In this document: positions 1 through 7,572 of the stretch, one piece after another
How positions within the stretch are numbered: position 1 is the stretch's first letter
How the letters are laid out: every line of letters begins with the position of its first letter
Assembly (NCBI RefSeq): GCF_000612545.2
Contig: NZ_CP097800.1
Location: forward strand, 5,406,501 to 5,470,500
Origin: Streptomyces sp. PCS3-D2
GTDB taxonomy: Bacteria; Actinomycetota; Actinomycetes; Streptomycetales; Streptomycetaceae
Direction of reading: 5' to 3'
Length of the DNA stretch: 64,000 nt
The notes under the pieces: model-generated
Databases searched by the model: none
What the model saw: only the letters and a program-made list of their open reading frames with translations
Told to the model about the DNA's origin: nothing
Position numbers and translations under genes: made by a program

Positions 1-164
1 TGGCGCTCGAACTGCTCGGGCCGGCGGGCGCGGTGCAGGAGGGGGCGGGGGAGCGGGCGGTGCACGCCATGCTCATGTCCCGCTGCCTGACCATCGCCGG
101 GGGCACCACGCAGGTCCAGCTCAACGTCGTCGCCGAGCGGATTCTCGGCCTTCCGAGGGACTGA
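1..164 (+). CDS. Acyl-CoA dehydrogenase, C-terminal end (partial)
   Basis: The reading frame is open from the window edge and ends at TGA 162-164. The visible 53 residues carry a TIAGGTTQVQLNVVAERILG-type tail, which is the usual end of acyl-CoA dehydrogenases: the flavin-contacting GGTxQ segment and last helix. The family catalyses alpha,beta-dehydrogenation of acyl-CoA thioesters with FAD. The thiolase-type gene starts 15 bases downstream on the same strand, so the two are probably one beta-oxidation operon. The 5' part lies outside the window, so substrate class cannot be judged. Confidence 0.85.
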   Translation, partial: ALELLGPAGAVQEGAGERAVHAMLMSRCLTIAGGTTQVQLNVVAERILGLPRD

Positions 165-179
165 AGGGACACCAGGGGC

Positions 180-1367
180 ATGAAGTCGTACATCGTGGGC
201 GTCGGCATGACGAAGTTCGAGAAGCCCGAGTCGCGGGACCGGCAGTACTGGGACATGGCGAAGGAGGCCGGGACCGCGGCGCTCGCGGACGCGGGCGTGG
301 ACTACGGGCTGGTGCAGCAGGTGCCGGTGGGCTACTGCTTCCAGGCCTCCACCGCCGGCCAGCGCGCGGCGTACGAGCTGGGGCTGAGCGGGGTGCCGGT
401 CTACAACGTCAACAACAACTGCGCGACGGGATCGACGGCGCTGATGATGGCGCGGCAGTTCGTGGAGGGCGGACTGAGCGACTGCGTGCTGGCGCTGGGC
501 TTCGAGAAGATGAAGCGGGGCGCGCTGGGCGGGGGCGCTGACGGAGGGGACTTCAAGACGTCGCCGGTGGCCCGGCACTACGCGATCATGGCGGCGGGCC
601 ACGGCTTCGAGATGTCTCCGCCCACGGCGCAGATCTTCGGCAACGCGGCGCGCGAGCACATGGAGCGGTACGGGACCACGCCCGCGCAGCTCGCGGCGGT
701 CGGCGCGAAGAACCACCGGCACTCGGCGGACAACCCGAACGCGCAGTTCCAGGACGTGTACTCGGTCGAGGAGATCCTGGCGGCGAAGGAGATCCACGCA
801 CCGCTGACGAAACTCCAGTGCTCCCCGACCTCGGACGGGGCGGCGGCGGCCCTGGTGGTGTCCGAGCGGTTCCTGGTGGCGCACGGGCTGCACGACAAGG
901 CGGTGGAGATCGTCGGACAGGCCATGACGACGGACACGGAGGAGTCGTTCGCGTCGGGCTCCTGCATCGACGTGGTCGGCAAGCCGATGAGCGCGGCGGC
1001 GGCCCGGCAGGCGTACGAGGCGTCCGGGCTCGGCATCGAGGACGTGGACGTGGTGGAGCTGCACGACTGCTTCTCGATCAACGAGCTGCTGACGTACGAG
1101 GCGCTGGGCATGTGCGAGGACGGGGCCGCGGGCAAGCTGGTGGAGAGCGGGGCCACGACGTACGGGGGGCGGTGGGTGGTGAATCCCTCGGGCGGGCTCA
1201 TCTCCAAGGGCCACCCGCTGGGCGCGACGGGGCTGGCGCAGGCGGCGGAACTGGTCTGGCAGCTGCGGGGCGAGGCGGGTGCGCGGCAGGTCGCGGGCGC
1301 ACGCGTCGGCCTGGCCCACAACATCGGCCTGGGCGGGGCGGCGGTCGTCACGCTGCTGCGCCGCTGA
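180..1367 (+). CDS. SCP2-type thiolase / lipid-transfer protein
   Basis: This 395-residue protein has the thiolase fold of the SCP2/lipid-transfer group. The motif [11 protein letters not shown] near residue 80 holds the nucleophilic Cys, HDCFS lies near residue 295, and a GHPLGATG glycine-rich segment near residue 345 carries the C-terminal active-site His. Classical thiolases end with a CxG motif, which is replaced here by HNIGLGG, as is usual in lipid-transfer proteins that act as aldolase- or thiolase-type enzymes on acyl-CoA chains, often sterol side chains. The ATG start follows a GAAGGGA-type ribosome site. It directly follows the acyl-CoA dehydrogenase, which supports a beta-oxidation role. 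The exact substrate is unknown. Confidence 0.85.
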   Translation: MKSYIVGVGMTKFEKPESRDRQYWDMAKEAGTAALADAGVDYGLVQQVPVGYCFQASTAGQRAAYELGLSGVPVYNVNNNCATGSTALMMARQFVEGGLSDCVLALGFEKMKRGALGGGADGGDFKTSPVARHYAIMAAGHGFEMSPPTAQIFGNAAREHMERYGTTPAQLAAVGAKNHRHSADNPNAQFQDVYSVEEILAAKEIHAPLTKLQCSPTSDGAAAALVVSERFLVAHGLHDKAVEIVGQAMTTDTEESFASGSCIDVVGKPMSAAAARQAYEASGLGIEDVDVVELHDCFSINELLTYEALGMCEDGAAGKLVESGATTYGGRWVVNPSGGLISKGHPLGATGLAQAAELVWQLRGEAGARQVAGARVGLAHNIGLGGAAVVTLLRR

Positions 1368-1472
1368 CCGCGCCCCCACCGCCCCGCCGCAGCCGCACCC
1401 CGGGGCCCGGCCTCGGACACCCCGTTGCCCCCAGACCGACGGGACCCGGCCCCCGGACCAGGCTCCGGGCAC

Positions 1473-1655
1473 TCAACCGGGGATGTGCCACACCGCCACC
1501 AGCTGGGCACCCTCCGTCGCGGTGCCCTCCCGGAGGGCGAACGGAGCGTCCGGGCCGGCGAGCGCGAACAGGGCGGCCCGGAGCTCGGCGGCGGGGAGCG
1601 GCGGCGTACCGGGTTCGGGGTGCCGGGTGCCGGTCAGTCGGTCGAAGAGGCCCAT
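1473..1655 (-). CDS. Short 60-residue protein, possible N-terminal fragment of a longer family
   Basis: The ORF begins MGLFDRLTGTRHPEPG and ends after VAVWHIPG at a clean TGA. It lies 9 bases after the cysteine-containing membrane protein gene on the same strand, so it may be the last cistron of the sigma factor operon. From memory, the start resembles the N-terminus of a conserved streptomycete family of about 150 residues, and the sequence beyond the stop shows no continuation in any frame. It may therefore be a truncated relic or a naturally short protein. Function is unknown. Confidence 0.45.
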   Translation of the reverse strand: MGLFDRLTGTRHPEPGTPPLPAAELRAALFALAGPDAPFALREGTATEGAQLVAVWHIPG

Positions 1656-1664
1656 CGGGCAAGC

Positions 1665-2003
1665 CTACGAAATCCCCTTCCCGGCCCAGGACTTCCGTGC
1701 AGCCGGTTTCAGTTCGCAGCGGCCGTCGGTGCACTGCCTGCGGAGGCGGCCCCGGGAGACGGTCTCGGCCAGCCCGATCGCCCAGCACATCGGGCAGCCG
1801 CGCAGCGCGACCAGCCCGACCGGCGCGAGGAGCAGGGTGGCCGGGCCGAAGACCGGGATGAGGGCGAAGGCCGCGATCAGCGCGCCGAAGCCCACTGCGC
1901 CCCGCGCCAGGTGCCGCGGCACGGACGCGCTCGCGAAGCCGGATCCGGAGGATCGGGAGGATCGGGAGGATCGGGAGGGAGTCGCGGTGTCAGTGGTGGG
2001 CAC
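1665..2003 (-). CDS. Small membrane protein with paired cysteines, coupled to the ECF sigma factor
   Basis: The proposed GTG start at 2003 overlaps the end of the sigma factor gene, giving a 112-residue protein. The N-terminus is Ser/Arg-rich and encoded by a 9-bp repeat. One or two hydrophobic segments follow (GAVGFGALIAAFALIPVFG and TLLLAPVGLVALRG). After them come GCPMCWAIGLAETVS and CTDGRCELK, that is a CPMC pair and a CxxxxC pair. Overlap with the sigma gene suggests a functional link, such as an anti-sigma or redox sensor, but no known anti-sigma domain is visible. An upstream in-frame ATG at 2036 would lengthen it inside the sigma gene and is less likely. Confidence 0.65.
   Translation of the reverse strand: MPTTDTATPSRSSRSSRSSGSGFASASVPRHLARGAVGFGALIAAFALIPVFGPATLLLAPVGLVALRGCPMCWAIGLAETVSRGRLRRQCTDGRCELKPAARKSWAGKGIS
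1942..1977. repeat. 9-bp tandem repeat, GATCGGGAG units
   Basis: There are three perfect copies of GATCGGGAG (1951-1977), preceded by one imperfect copy (1942-1950). They lie inside the 5' part of the minus-strand membrane protein gene. Since the unit is a multiple of three, copy-number change would lengthen the Ser/Arg stretch without frameshift. Confidence 0.8.
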
Positions 2004-2535
2004 GGGTGTCCCCCAGGGTGTGCTGGAGTGCCGCACGGGCGCGGTGGAGTCGCGACTTCATCGCGGCGGTGCTCAAGCCCAGGGCCTCGGCGGCGGTCCG
2101 CCCGCTGTGCCCCTGGACGTCCCGCATGATCAGCACGCTCCGTTGGTCCGCCGGCAGCGCGGCGATGGCCTCCGCCACCCGTCCCGCCTCCAGGCGCCGC
2201 AGCACCTCGTCCTCGGCGGACATGACGGCCGTGTCCGGCAGCGGCGGGCGCTCCCTCGGCATCAGCCGGGCGCGGCGCAGGCACTCGTTGCGCACGATGC
2301 GGAACATCCACGACGCCAGCGCCCCGGAAGCCCTGAGCAAGCCGACCCTGCGGTACAGGATGATCAGCGCTTCCTGGGCCGCGTCCTCGGCGTCCTCGCG
2401 CGATGCGCACAAGGAGTGCGCGAAGCGGCGTACGTTCGGATGCGACCCGGCGACCAGCGCAGTGAGCGAATCGAGGTCACCGGCCTGCGCGGCGACCACC
2501 AGCGCCTCGCCCGGCCAGTCGGTACGGTCAGCCAC
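1990..2535 (-). CDS. ECF-type RNA polymerase sigma factor
   Basis: This 181-residue protein has region 2 near residues 25-95 (EDAEDAAQEALIILYRRV, then SWMFRIVRNECLRRAR) and region 4 near residues 115-175 (LPADQRSVLIMRDVQGHSG, then ALGLSTAAMKSRLHRAR). This is the normal ECF layout with no extra domain. It would direct RNA polymerase to a small stress or envelope regulon. The GTG start at 2535 overlaps the stop of a 30-codon upstream peptide by 8 bases. Its own stop lies inside the next, cysteine-containing membrane gene, so all three appear translationally coupled. No classical anti-sigma (zinc ASD) gene is present. Confidence 0.9.
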   Translation of the reverse strand: MADRTDWPGEALVVAAQAGDLDSLTALVAGSHPNVRRFAHSLCASREDAEDAAQEALIILYRRVGLLRASGALASWMFRIVRNECLRRARLMPRERPPLPDTAVMSAEDEVLRRLEAGRVAEAIAALPADQRSVLIMRDVQGHSGRTAAEALGLSTAAMKSRLHRARAALQHTLGDTRAHH

Positions 2536-2620
2536 GGGCCCGGCCCCGCTTGCGCAGAACGGCGACGGTGCACGCGCAGAGCAGGGCGGCCGCGCCGGCG
2601 ACGGCGAGAGCAGTGATCAC
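2528..2620 (-). CDS. Predicted 30-residue membrane peptide upstream of the ECF sigma gene
   Basis: A GTG start at 2620 is preceded at good spacing by GGAGG. The 30 codons encode a hydrophobic stretch (ITALAVAGAAALLCACTVAV) followed by a basic tail (LRKRGRAR), which is a single-pass membrane peptide pattern. The TGA overlaps the GTG start of the sigma gene by 8 bases. Such an arrangement fits translational coupling or a tiny regulatory subunit. It is visible only from ribosome site, composition and overlap, with no homology recognised. Confidence 0.55.
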   Translation of the reverse strand: MITALAVAGAAALLCACTVAVLRKRGRARG

Positions 2621-2692
2621 GACAACCTCCAGGTCAGGTGCCGACCTCGGCGTCGGCGACATACACAAGAGGCATGGGCACGTCGAAAGGAT

Positions 2693-3046
2693 TCACCCCA
2701 GGGCCGGATCGATCACCGTCTCGCCCGTCGAGGCCCGGCGGATCGCCTCCGCCAGGGCCTCCACCCGGTCGTCCCGCAGGACCAGCCCCGCCGCGCCGGC
2801 GGCGAGCGCGGCCTCCCGCAGGCCCGGGCGCGCCGAGCCCGTCAGGACCAGGATCCGGCACTCCGGATCGTCCTCCAGCAGGGCGGTCACCGCCGCGAGA
2901 TCCTCCACCAGAGCCACCTCGGGGCGGGCCGCCGCGTCCCGTACGACGTCGATGTCCGGCTGGAGGCCGAGCTGGAGCGCCAGAGCCGGATTGTGCGGTT
3001 CCAGGAGGACCCGCAGGGTGCGGGTCCGGCGGTGTTCCACGGGCAT
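2693..3046 (-). CDS. Stand-alone degenerate response-regulator receiver protein
   Basis: The 117-residue product (ATG at 3046 after GGTGGAC) aligns by eye with NarL/FixJ-type receiver domains. It has LRVLLEPHNPALALQL at the start, VALVED where the phosphoacceptor strand lies, RILVLTGSARPG for the Thr/Ser strand and GAAGLVLRDD for the Lys strand. The expected Asp is Glu and the conserved Lys is Arg, so it is probably not phosphorylated. No helix-turn-helix follows; the protein ends after ETVIDPALG. It is divergent from the MaoC operon, sharing its upstream region. Partner and role are unknown. Confidence 0.6.
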   Translation of the reverse strand: MPVEHRRTRTLRVLLEPHNPALALQLGLQPDIDVVRDAAARPEVALVEDLAAVTALLEDDPECRILVLTGSARPGLREAALAAGAAGLVLRDDRVEALAEAIRRASTGETVIDPALG

Positions 3047-3136
3047 TTCGTCCACCTGCAAAGCCTATCTGACGGGCAGTCAAGAGTCTTCCCAAGTGCC
3101 GGGGCGTGCGTTATACATTCCCTCACCGGCCGAGCC

Positions 3137-3150
3137 TAGAACGCGTTCTA
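3137..3150. promoter_or_regulatory. KstR-like operator upstream of the MaoC operon
   Basis: TAGAACGCGTTCTA is a perfect 14-bp palindrome. It fits TnnAACnnGTTnnA, the motif bound by the TetR-family sterol repressor KstR in mycobacteria and rhodococci. It begins about 20 bp downstream of a possible -10 element TATACA (3112-3117) and 113 bp before the MaoC start, a good position for repression. No kstR gene is in the window. Confidence 0.65.
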
Positions 3151-3263
3151 GAACCGGTCGCCCCGCAAACGACCTCGGTGCGGCCGACGGTGCGGACGGC
3201 CGCGCCGAGGTCTTCCAGGGCAGCGATTTTCCCGCCACACCGACGACAGGGAGCCGCATCCTC

Positions 3264-4118
3264 ATGCCGATCGACGCCGCCAGGGCACTCGCCGCAGACC
3301 CCCGTCAGGGGGACATCGGCTGGGACCACAAGGACATCCAGCTCTACCACCTCGGCCTCGGCGCGGGCCTGCCGGCCACCGACCCGGAGGAGCTGCGCTA
3401 CACCCTCGAATCCAAGCTCCACGTCCTGCCCAGCTTCGCGACCGTCGCCGGAGCCGGCATGGCCATGCTCGGCGGCCTCGCCGCCCCCGGCATCGAGGTC
3501 GACCTCGCCCACGTCCTGCACGGCGGCCACTCCATCGAGCTGCACCGGCCCATTCCCGTCACGGGGCGGGCCACCTCCAGCTCCAAGGTCGCCGCCGTCT
3601 ACGACAAGGGCAAGGCGGCCGTGATCGTGCTGCGCTCCGAGGTCGCCGACGCCGACGGACCGCTGTGGACCAGTGACGCGCAGATCTTCGTACGCGGAGA
3701 GGGCGGCTTCGGCGGCGAGCGCGGGCCCTCCGTCAAGGGGGAGCTGCCCGGGCGGGACCCCGACCGGGTCGAGGAGCGGCACGTCCGCGAGGACCAGGGC
3801 CTGCTCTACCGCCTCTCCGGCGACTGGAACCCCCTGCACGCCGATCCCGAGTTCGCCAAGCTCGCCGGCTTCGACAGGCCGATCCTGCACGGCCTGTGCT
3901 CGTACGGCATGACCCTCAAGGCCGTCGTCGACACGGCCCTCGGCGGGGACGTCTCCCGGGTCCGCACCTACCGCACGCGCTTCGCCGGGATCGTCTTCCC
4001 GGGCGAGACGCTGCGCATCCGGATGTGGCAGGAGACCGGCCGCGTCCTGGTGTCGGTGACCGCCGTCGAACGGGACGACGCGCCGGTCCTCGCCGACACC
4101 GTCGTCGAACACTCGTAG
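3264..4118 (+). CDS. MaoC-family (R)-specific enoyl-CoA hydratase
   Basis: The product has 284 residues with a double hot-dog layout: an N-terminal degenerate half (residues 10-140) and a C-terminal catalytic half. The C-terminal half carries YRLSGDWNPLHADPEFAKL and GFDRPILHG, the hydratase 2 signature with its Asp/His pair. It should hydrate trans-2-enoyl-CoA to (R)-3-hydroxyacyl-CoA. The size and layout match the hydratase half of eukaryotic multifunctional enzyme type 2 and mycobacterial sterol hydratases. The ATG at 3264 was chosen because conserved sequence starts there; the frame stays open upstream only by GC bias. It is the first gene of a three-gene operon behind the KstR-like box. 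Confidence 0.9.
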   Translation: MPIDAARALAADPRQGDIGWDHKDIQLYHLGLGAGLPATDPEELRYTLESKLHVLPSFATVAGAGMAMLGGLAAPGIEVDLAHVLHGGHSIELHRPIPVTGRATSSSKVAAVYDKGKAAVIVLRSEVADADGPLWTSDAQIFVRGEGGFGGERGPSVKGELPGRDPDRVEERHVREDQGLLYRLSGDWNPLHADPEFAKLAGFDRPILHGLCSYGMTLKAVVDTALGGDVSRVRTYRTRFAGIVFPGETLRIRMWQETGRVLVSVTAVERDDAPVLADTVVEHS

Positions 4119-4139
4119 CACCCACTAAGGAGCCGCACC

Positions 4140-5216
4140 GTGCGCGCAGCACTGCAGAGCGAGATCGGCCAGGACAAGCTGGAAGTCGTCGACGACATGG
4201 AAGCCGTGGGCTTCGGCCCCGGCAAGGTCAGGATCCGGGTCAGGGCCACCGGCCTGTGCCACTCGGACCTGTCCGCCATGAGCGGTGTCCTGCCGCAGCC
4301 CGCCCCCTTCGTCCCGGGTCACGAGGGATCCGGCGTGATCACCGACGTCGGCGACGGTGTCACCGGCCACGCGATCGGCGACCGCGTCCTCGTCTGCTGG
4401 CTGCCGCCCTGCGGTCACTGTCCCTCCTGCAGGCGCGGCCAGGGCCACCTGTGCCTGGAGGCGTTCGGGAACGTCGCCACCCCCAACTTCAAGCGGGCCG
4501 CGGGCGACGTCTTCGGCTTCGCCGGCACCGGCACCTTCTCCGAAGAGATGGTGGTCCCCGCCGCCTGCGCGATCCCGATCCCCGACGACCTCCCCTTCGA
4601 CATCGCGGCACTGATCGGCTGTGGCGTCACCACCGGCCTCGGAGCGGCCGTCAACACCGCCAGGGTGGAGGCCGGCTCCTGCGTCGCCGTCATCGGCTGC
4701 GGCGGCGTCGGCATATCCGTCATCCAGGGAGCCAAGGTGCAGGGCGCCGCCCAGATCATCGCCGTGGACCCGGTCGAGTCCCGCCGCGAGGCGGCCCTGC
4801 GCTTCGGAGCCACCGAGGCGGTCGCCCCGGAGGAGTTCGCCGACGCCAGGCACCGGATCACCGCCGGCGAGGGCTTCGACTACGTCTTCGAGGTCGTCGG
4901 CAAGTCCGCGACGGTGCAGAAGGCGTACGAGATGACACGGCGCGGCGGGTCGGTCGTCGTGGTCGGGGCCGGCGCCCTCGACGACGACTTCCGGATCAAC
5001 ATGTTCTCGCTCTTCTTCGACGAGAAGAAGATCCTGCCGTCGATGTACGGCGGCGGTGACGTGCTGCGCTCCTACGAGCGCACCATCTCCCTGTGGCGGG
5101 CCGGCCGCATCGACCTGGCCAACCTGATCACGCACCGGGTGAGCCTGGCGGAGGTCAACGACGCCCTGGACCAGATGCGCACCGGCGTCGCCCTGCGCAC
5201 CTGTATCGAACTCTGA
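4140..5216 (+). CDS. Zinc-dependent alcohol dehydrogenase
   Basis: This 358-residue MDR enzyme keeps the catalytic zinc residues (GLCHSD near residue 38, GHEGSG near 61). The structural zinc lobe PPCGHCPSCRRGQGHLC lies near residues 86-102, and the GCGGVGISV dinucleotide loop near 180. It should oxidise a primary or secondary alcohol, or an acyl-chain hydroxyl, with NAD(P). The GTG start follows AAGGAG by a few bases, and the gene begins 21 bases after the hydratase stop. Its place between hydratase and short-chain dehydrogenase suggests oxidation of a lipid or sterol side-chain alcohol. The substrate is not determined by the sequence. Confidence 0.9.
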   Translation: MRAALQSEIGQDKLEVVDDMEAVGFGPGKVRIRVRATGLCHSDLSAMSGVLPQPAPFVPGHEGSGVITDVGDGVTGHAIGDRVLVCWLPPCGHCPSCRRGQGHLCLEAFGNVATPNFKRAAGDVFGFAGTGTFSEEMVVPAACAIPIPDDLPFDIAALIGCGVTTGLGAAVNTARVEAGSCVAVIGCGGVGISVIQGAKVQGAAQIIAVDPVESRREAALRFGATEAVAPEEFADARHRITAGEGFDYVFEVVGKSATVQKAYEMTRRGGSVVVVGAGALDDDFRINMFSLFFDEKKILPSMYGGGDVLRSYERTISLWRAGRIDLANLITHRVSLAEVNDALDQMRTGVALRTCIEL

Positions 5217-5306
5217 CCCGGCCGCCGGCCCTTCCCGGCCGCCCCGATCACCGACCCGTTCTGCAGGTCCGTTCCGCCGATCCGATCTCCGAGGGGAACC
5301 GTACGG

Positions 5307-6248
5307 ATGTCACTGCCACTTGAGGGACTCTCCGCCATCGTCACGGGGGCGGGCCGCGGGCTCGGCCGGGCCGAGGCGATCGAGCTCGCGCGGCTGGGTG
5401 CGAGCGTGGTCGTCAACGACTTCGGCCAGCCCGGCCGGGACGGCTCGGGGGAGGCCTCGGCCGCCCCGGCCCAGGAGGTGGCCGAGGAGATCCGCGCCGC
5501 GGGCGGGCGGGCCGTCGCCCATCTCGGCGACGTGGCCGACTTCGAGCAGGCCCGTGAGCTGGTCGAGCTGGCCGTCGACCGCTACGGGAAGCTCGACATC
5601 CTGGTCAACAACGCGGGCATCCTGCGCGACCGGATGGTCTTCTCGATGTCGGAGGAGGAATGGGACGCGGTGATCCGGGTCCACCTCAAGGGCCACTTCA
5701 ACACCACCCGCTTCGCGTCCGCCCACTGGCGCGAACGGTCCAAGGCGGCCGGCGGCCCGGTCTACGGCCGGATCGTCAACACCTCCTCCGAGGCCTTCCT
5801 CGGCGGCTCGGCCGGCCAGCCGAACTACGCCGCGGCCAAGGGCGGCATCGTGGGGCTGACGACCTCGACCGCCCTGGCCCTGGCCAAGTACGGGGTGACG
5901 GCCAACGCCATCTGCCCGCGTGCCCGCACCCGTATGACGGAGGACGTCTTCGCCGGCTTCGAGGTCCCCGAGGACGGCACGCTGGACGCCCTCGCCCCCG
6001 AGCACGTGGCCCCGCTCGTCGGCTACCTGGCCTCACCCGCCTCCGCCAGGGCCAACGGGCAGCTCTTCGTCGTGCACGGCGGCATCGTCGTCGTCATGGA
6101 ACGCCCCAGGGTGGCGGCGAAGTTCGACACGGGCAAGGAGTCCTTCTCCTACGAGGAGCTCGACCAGGCCCTCACCCCGTACTACGACTCCCGCCCGGCG
6201 AACGAGACCTTCGCCGCGCCGGAGGTCCTCGGCCTCAGGCACGGCTGA
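5307..6248 (+). CDS. Short-chain dehydrogenase, 17-beta-HSD4-like 3-hydroxyacyl-CoA dehydrogenase
   Basis: This 313-residue classical SDR has TGAGRGLG near residue 13, NNAG near 98, a catalytic Ser in NTSSEAF and YAAAK near 180. The insertion between the first strand and NNAG (VVNDFGQPGRDGSG) and the C-terminal extension of about 45 residues are typical of the dehydrogenase unit of multifunctional enzyme type 2 and of mycobacterial Hsd4A. It would oxidise 3-hydroxyacyl-CoA made by the MaoC hydratase two genes upstream. The ATG follows GAGGGGAAC. The gap of 90 bases after the alcohol dehydrogenase shows no terminator, so it is probably co-transcribed. Confidence 0.88.
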   Translation: MSLPLEGLSAIVTGAGRGLGRAEAIELARLGASVVVNDFGQPGRDGSGEASAAPAQEVAEEIRAAGGRAVAHLGDVADFEQARELVELAVDRYGKLDILVNNAGILRDRMVFSMSEEEWDAVIRVHLKGHFNTTRFASAHWRERSKAAGGPVYGRIVNTSSEAFLGGSAGQPNYAAAKGGIVGLTTSTALALAKYGVTANAICPRARTRMTEDVFAGFEVPEDGTLDALAPEHVAPLVGYLASPASARANGQLFVVHGGIVVVMERPRVAAKFDTGKESFSYEELDQALTPYYDSRPANETFAAPEVLGLRHG

Positions 6249-6268
6249 GCCGCCGCCGAACTTGCCGC

Positions 6269-7348
6269 CTACTGCCGCCCCGCCAGGGGGGCCTGCTGGA
6301 GCGGGACCGGGCGGGGCGACGGCGGGGGCTGCCGGTCCGGGCGGACCGGCGGGGGAGGGGAGGCGGGAAGGCTCATCCCGACGATCCCGCAGGGCGCCTC
6401 CGCTGTCGTGCACGGCAGGTGCAGGCGGCCCTGCGGGCTCCACATCCCCGCCCCGCCCAGCCACCCCGTCGGGGCGGCCAGCCGGAAGACACGCCGGTCG
6501 GCGGGACGCCACAGGCCGATGTCCCCCTCGGGCAGCCACAGCGCCACCCCGCAGCTCTCCGGCATCAGGGCCTGGCCGGGCTGGAGCGCGAAGGGCAGTG
6601 CTTCCCCGAGCCGCAGACACTCCGGGAAGCGGACGGGGCGGGAGCTGCCCAGCACCCCCCAGCCCAGGCGCGGTTCGCCCGGGGCGTCGGAGCGGATCAG
6701 CAGCAGCCCGCTGTCGGGCTCGGCCCGCAGCAGCCGGTCGTCGCTGTCCTCGGTGATCTGGAGCAGCGGTGAGACCTCTCCGTCACGTCCCAGGTCCACG
6801 GCGACGGCTTTGACGGTGCCGTCCAGCTCGCGGTCCAGCGCCAGCAGCCGGCCCGTCCGGTCGAGCCACACGCCACCCGAGCAGCGTCCCGGGATCCGGG
6901 CCACCGGCTGCGGCCCGAACGCGCACCCGGCCACCTGCCACAGCGTGGTCACGGTGTCCGACGCGGCCACGGCGAAGGCACTGGAGCCGTCCGGGGCCGG
7001 CGGGAGCAGGAAGACCCGTACGCCCTCCTCCGCGTCCACCCCGCCCAGCCGGAGCTCCCCGGTGCGCGGCCCGGCCGCGGCGCCCGTCGGGTAGAGCAGG
7101 GAGAAGGCGTGGCGGTCCGCGACCCGCCGGTGGATCAGCACGCGCCCGTCGGACAGCGGGAGGAGCCCGCTGTCGGCCTCCTCGGGCTGGGCGAGGGGCA
7201 GCGGCACCGCGTACGGCTCGGGACCGGCCAGGGTCCAGCGTTCCGCGTAGCGCGCCTCGCCCTCTCCGGCGAGCCGGGCGGCGTACGACCCGTCCGCGGA
7301 GATCGCGAACGGGGCCGTGGTCGTCATCTCGATGGCACAGACAGTCAT
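6269..7348 (-). CDS. Hypothetical protein, possible beta-propeller
   Basis: No family was recognised in this 359-residue protein. It contains repeating short segments of the type DGRVLIHRR, DRTGRLLALDREL, EGDIGLWRPADRRVF and SPQGRLHLP, at roughly 40-60 residue spacing, which suggests propeller blades. The C-terminus is Pro-rich. No signal peptide is seen, so it is probably cytoplasmic. The ATG at 7348 is preferred because GGAGG lies about 10 bases upstream; a GTG at 7360 overlaps that site. It converges with the SDR gene, 20 bases away. The role is unknown. Confidence 0.6.
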   Translation of the reverse strand: MTVCAIEMTTTAPFAISADGSYAARLAGEGEARYAERWTLAGPEPYAVPLPLAQPEEADSGLLPLSDGRVLIHRRVADRHAFSLLYPTGAAAGPRTGELRLGGVDAEEGVRVFLLPPAPDGSSAFAVAASDTVTTLWQVAGCAFGPQPVARIPGRCSGGVWLDRTGRLLALDRELDGTVKAVAVDLGRDGEVSPLLQITEDSDDRLLRAEPDSGLLLIRSDAPGEPRLGWGVLGSSRPVRFPECLRLGEALPFALQPGQALMPESCGVALWLPEGDIGLWRPADRRVFRLAAPTGWLGGAGMWSPQGRLHLPCTTAEAPCGIVGMSLPASPPPPVRPDRQPPPSPRPVPLQQAPLAGRQ

Positions 7349-7572
7349 CCGGGCCGTCACCTCCGGTGAGGAAGCTAGTTTTCGGGATTCCTGCCGAACA
7401 ACACGACCAAGGCGGCTTCACACGTAAGGGTGTCCGGGCGGCGATTCGTCGGTGAGGGGCGGCGCGATTGTGCTGTCCGACATCGAAAGGCAGGCACCGC
7501 GGCCGTCCGGCGGGCAGCTCCACCAGGACCGGCGCTGACCGGGCCGGGCGCCACGGACGGTAGCCTTGGCCC

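Noticed and set aside
2550-3263. Upstream extension of the MaoC reading frame
   Set aside because: The frame stays open because of GC bias, but it is Arg/Ser/Ala-rich, crosses the receiver gene and the KstR-like box, and lacks homology. The family start is at 3264.
7430-7572. Short plus-strand frame upstream of the Nif3 gene
   Set aside because: Arg/Pro-rich, no ribosome site, runs out of frame into the Nif3 gene; regarded as noise in the 224-bp divergent gap.
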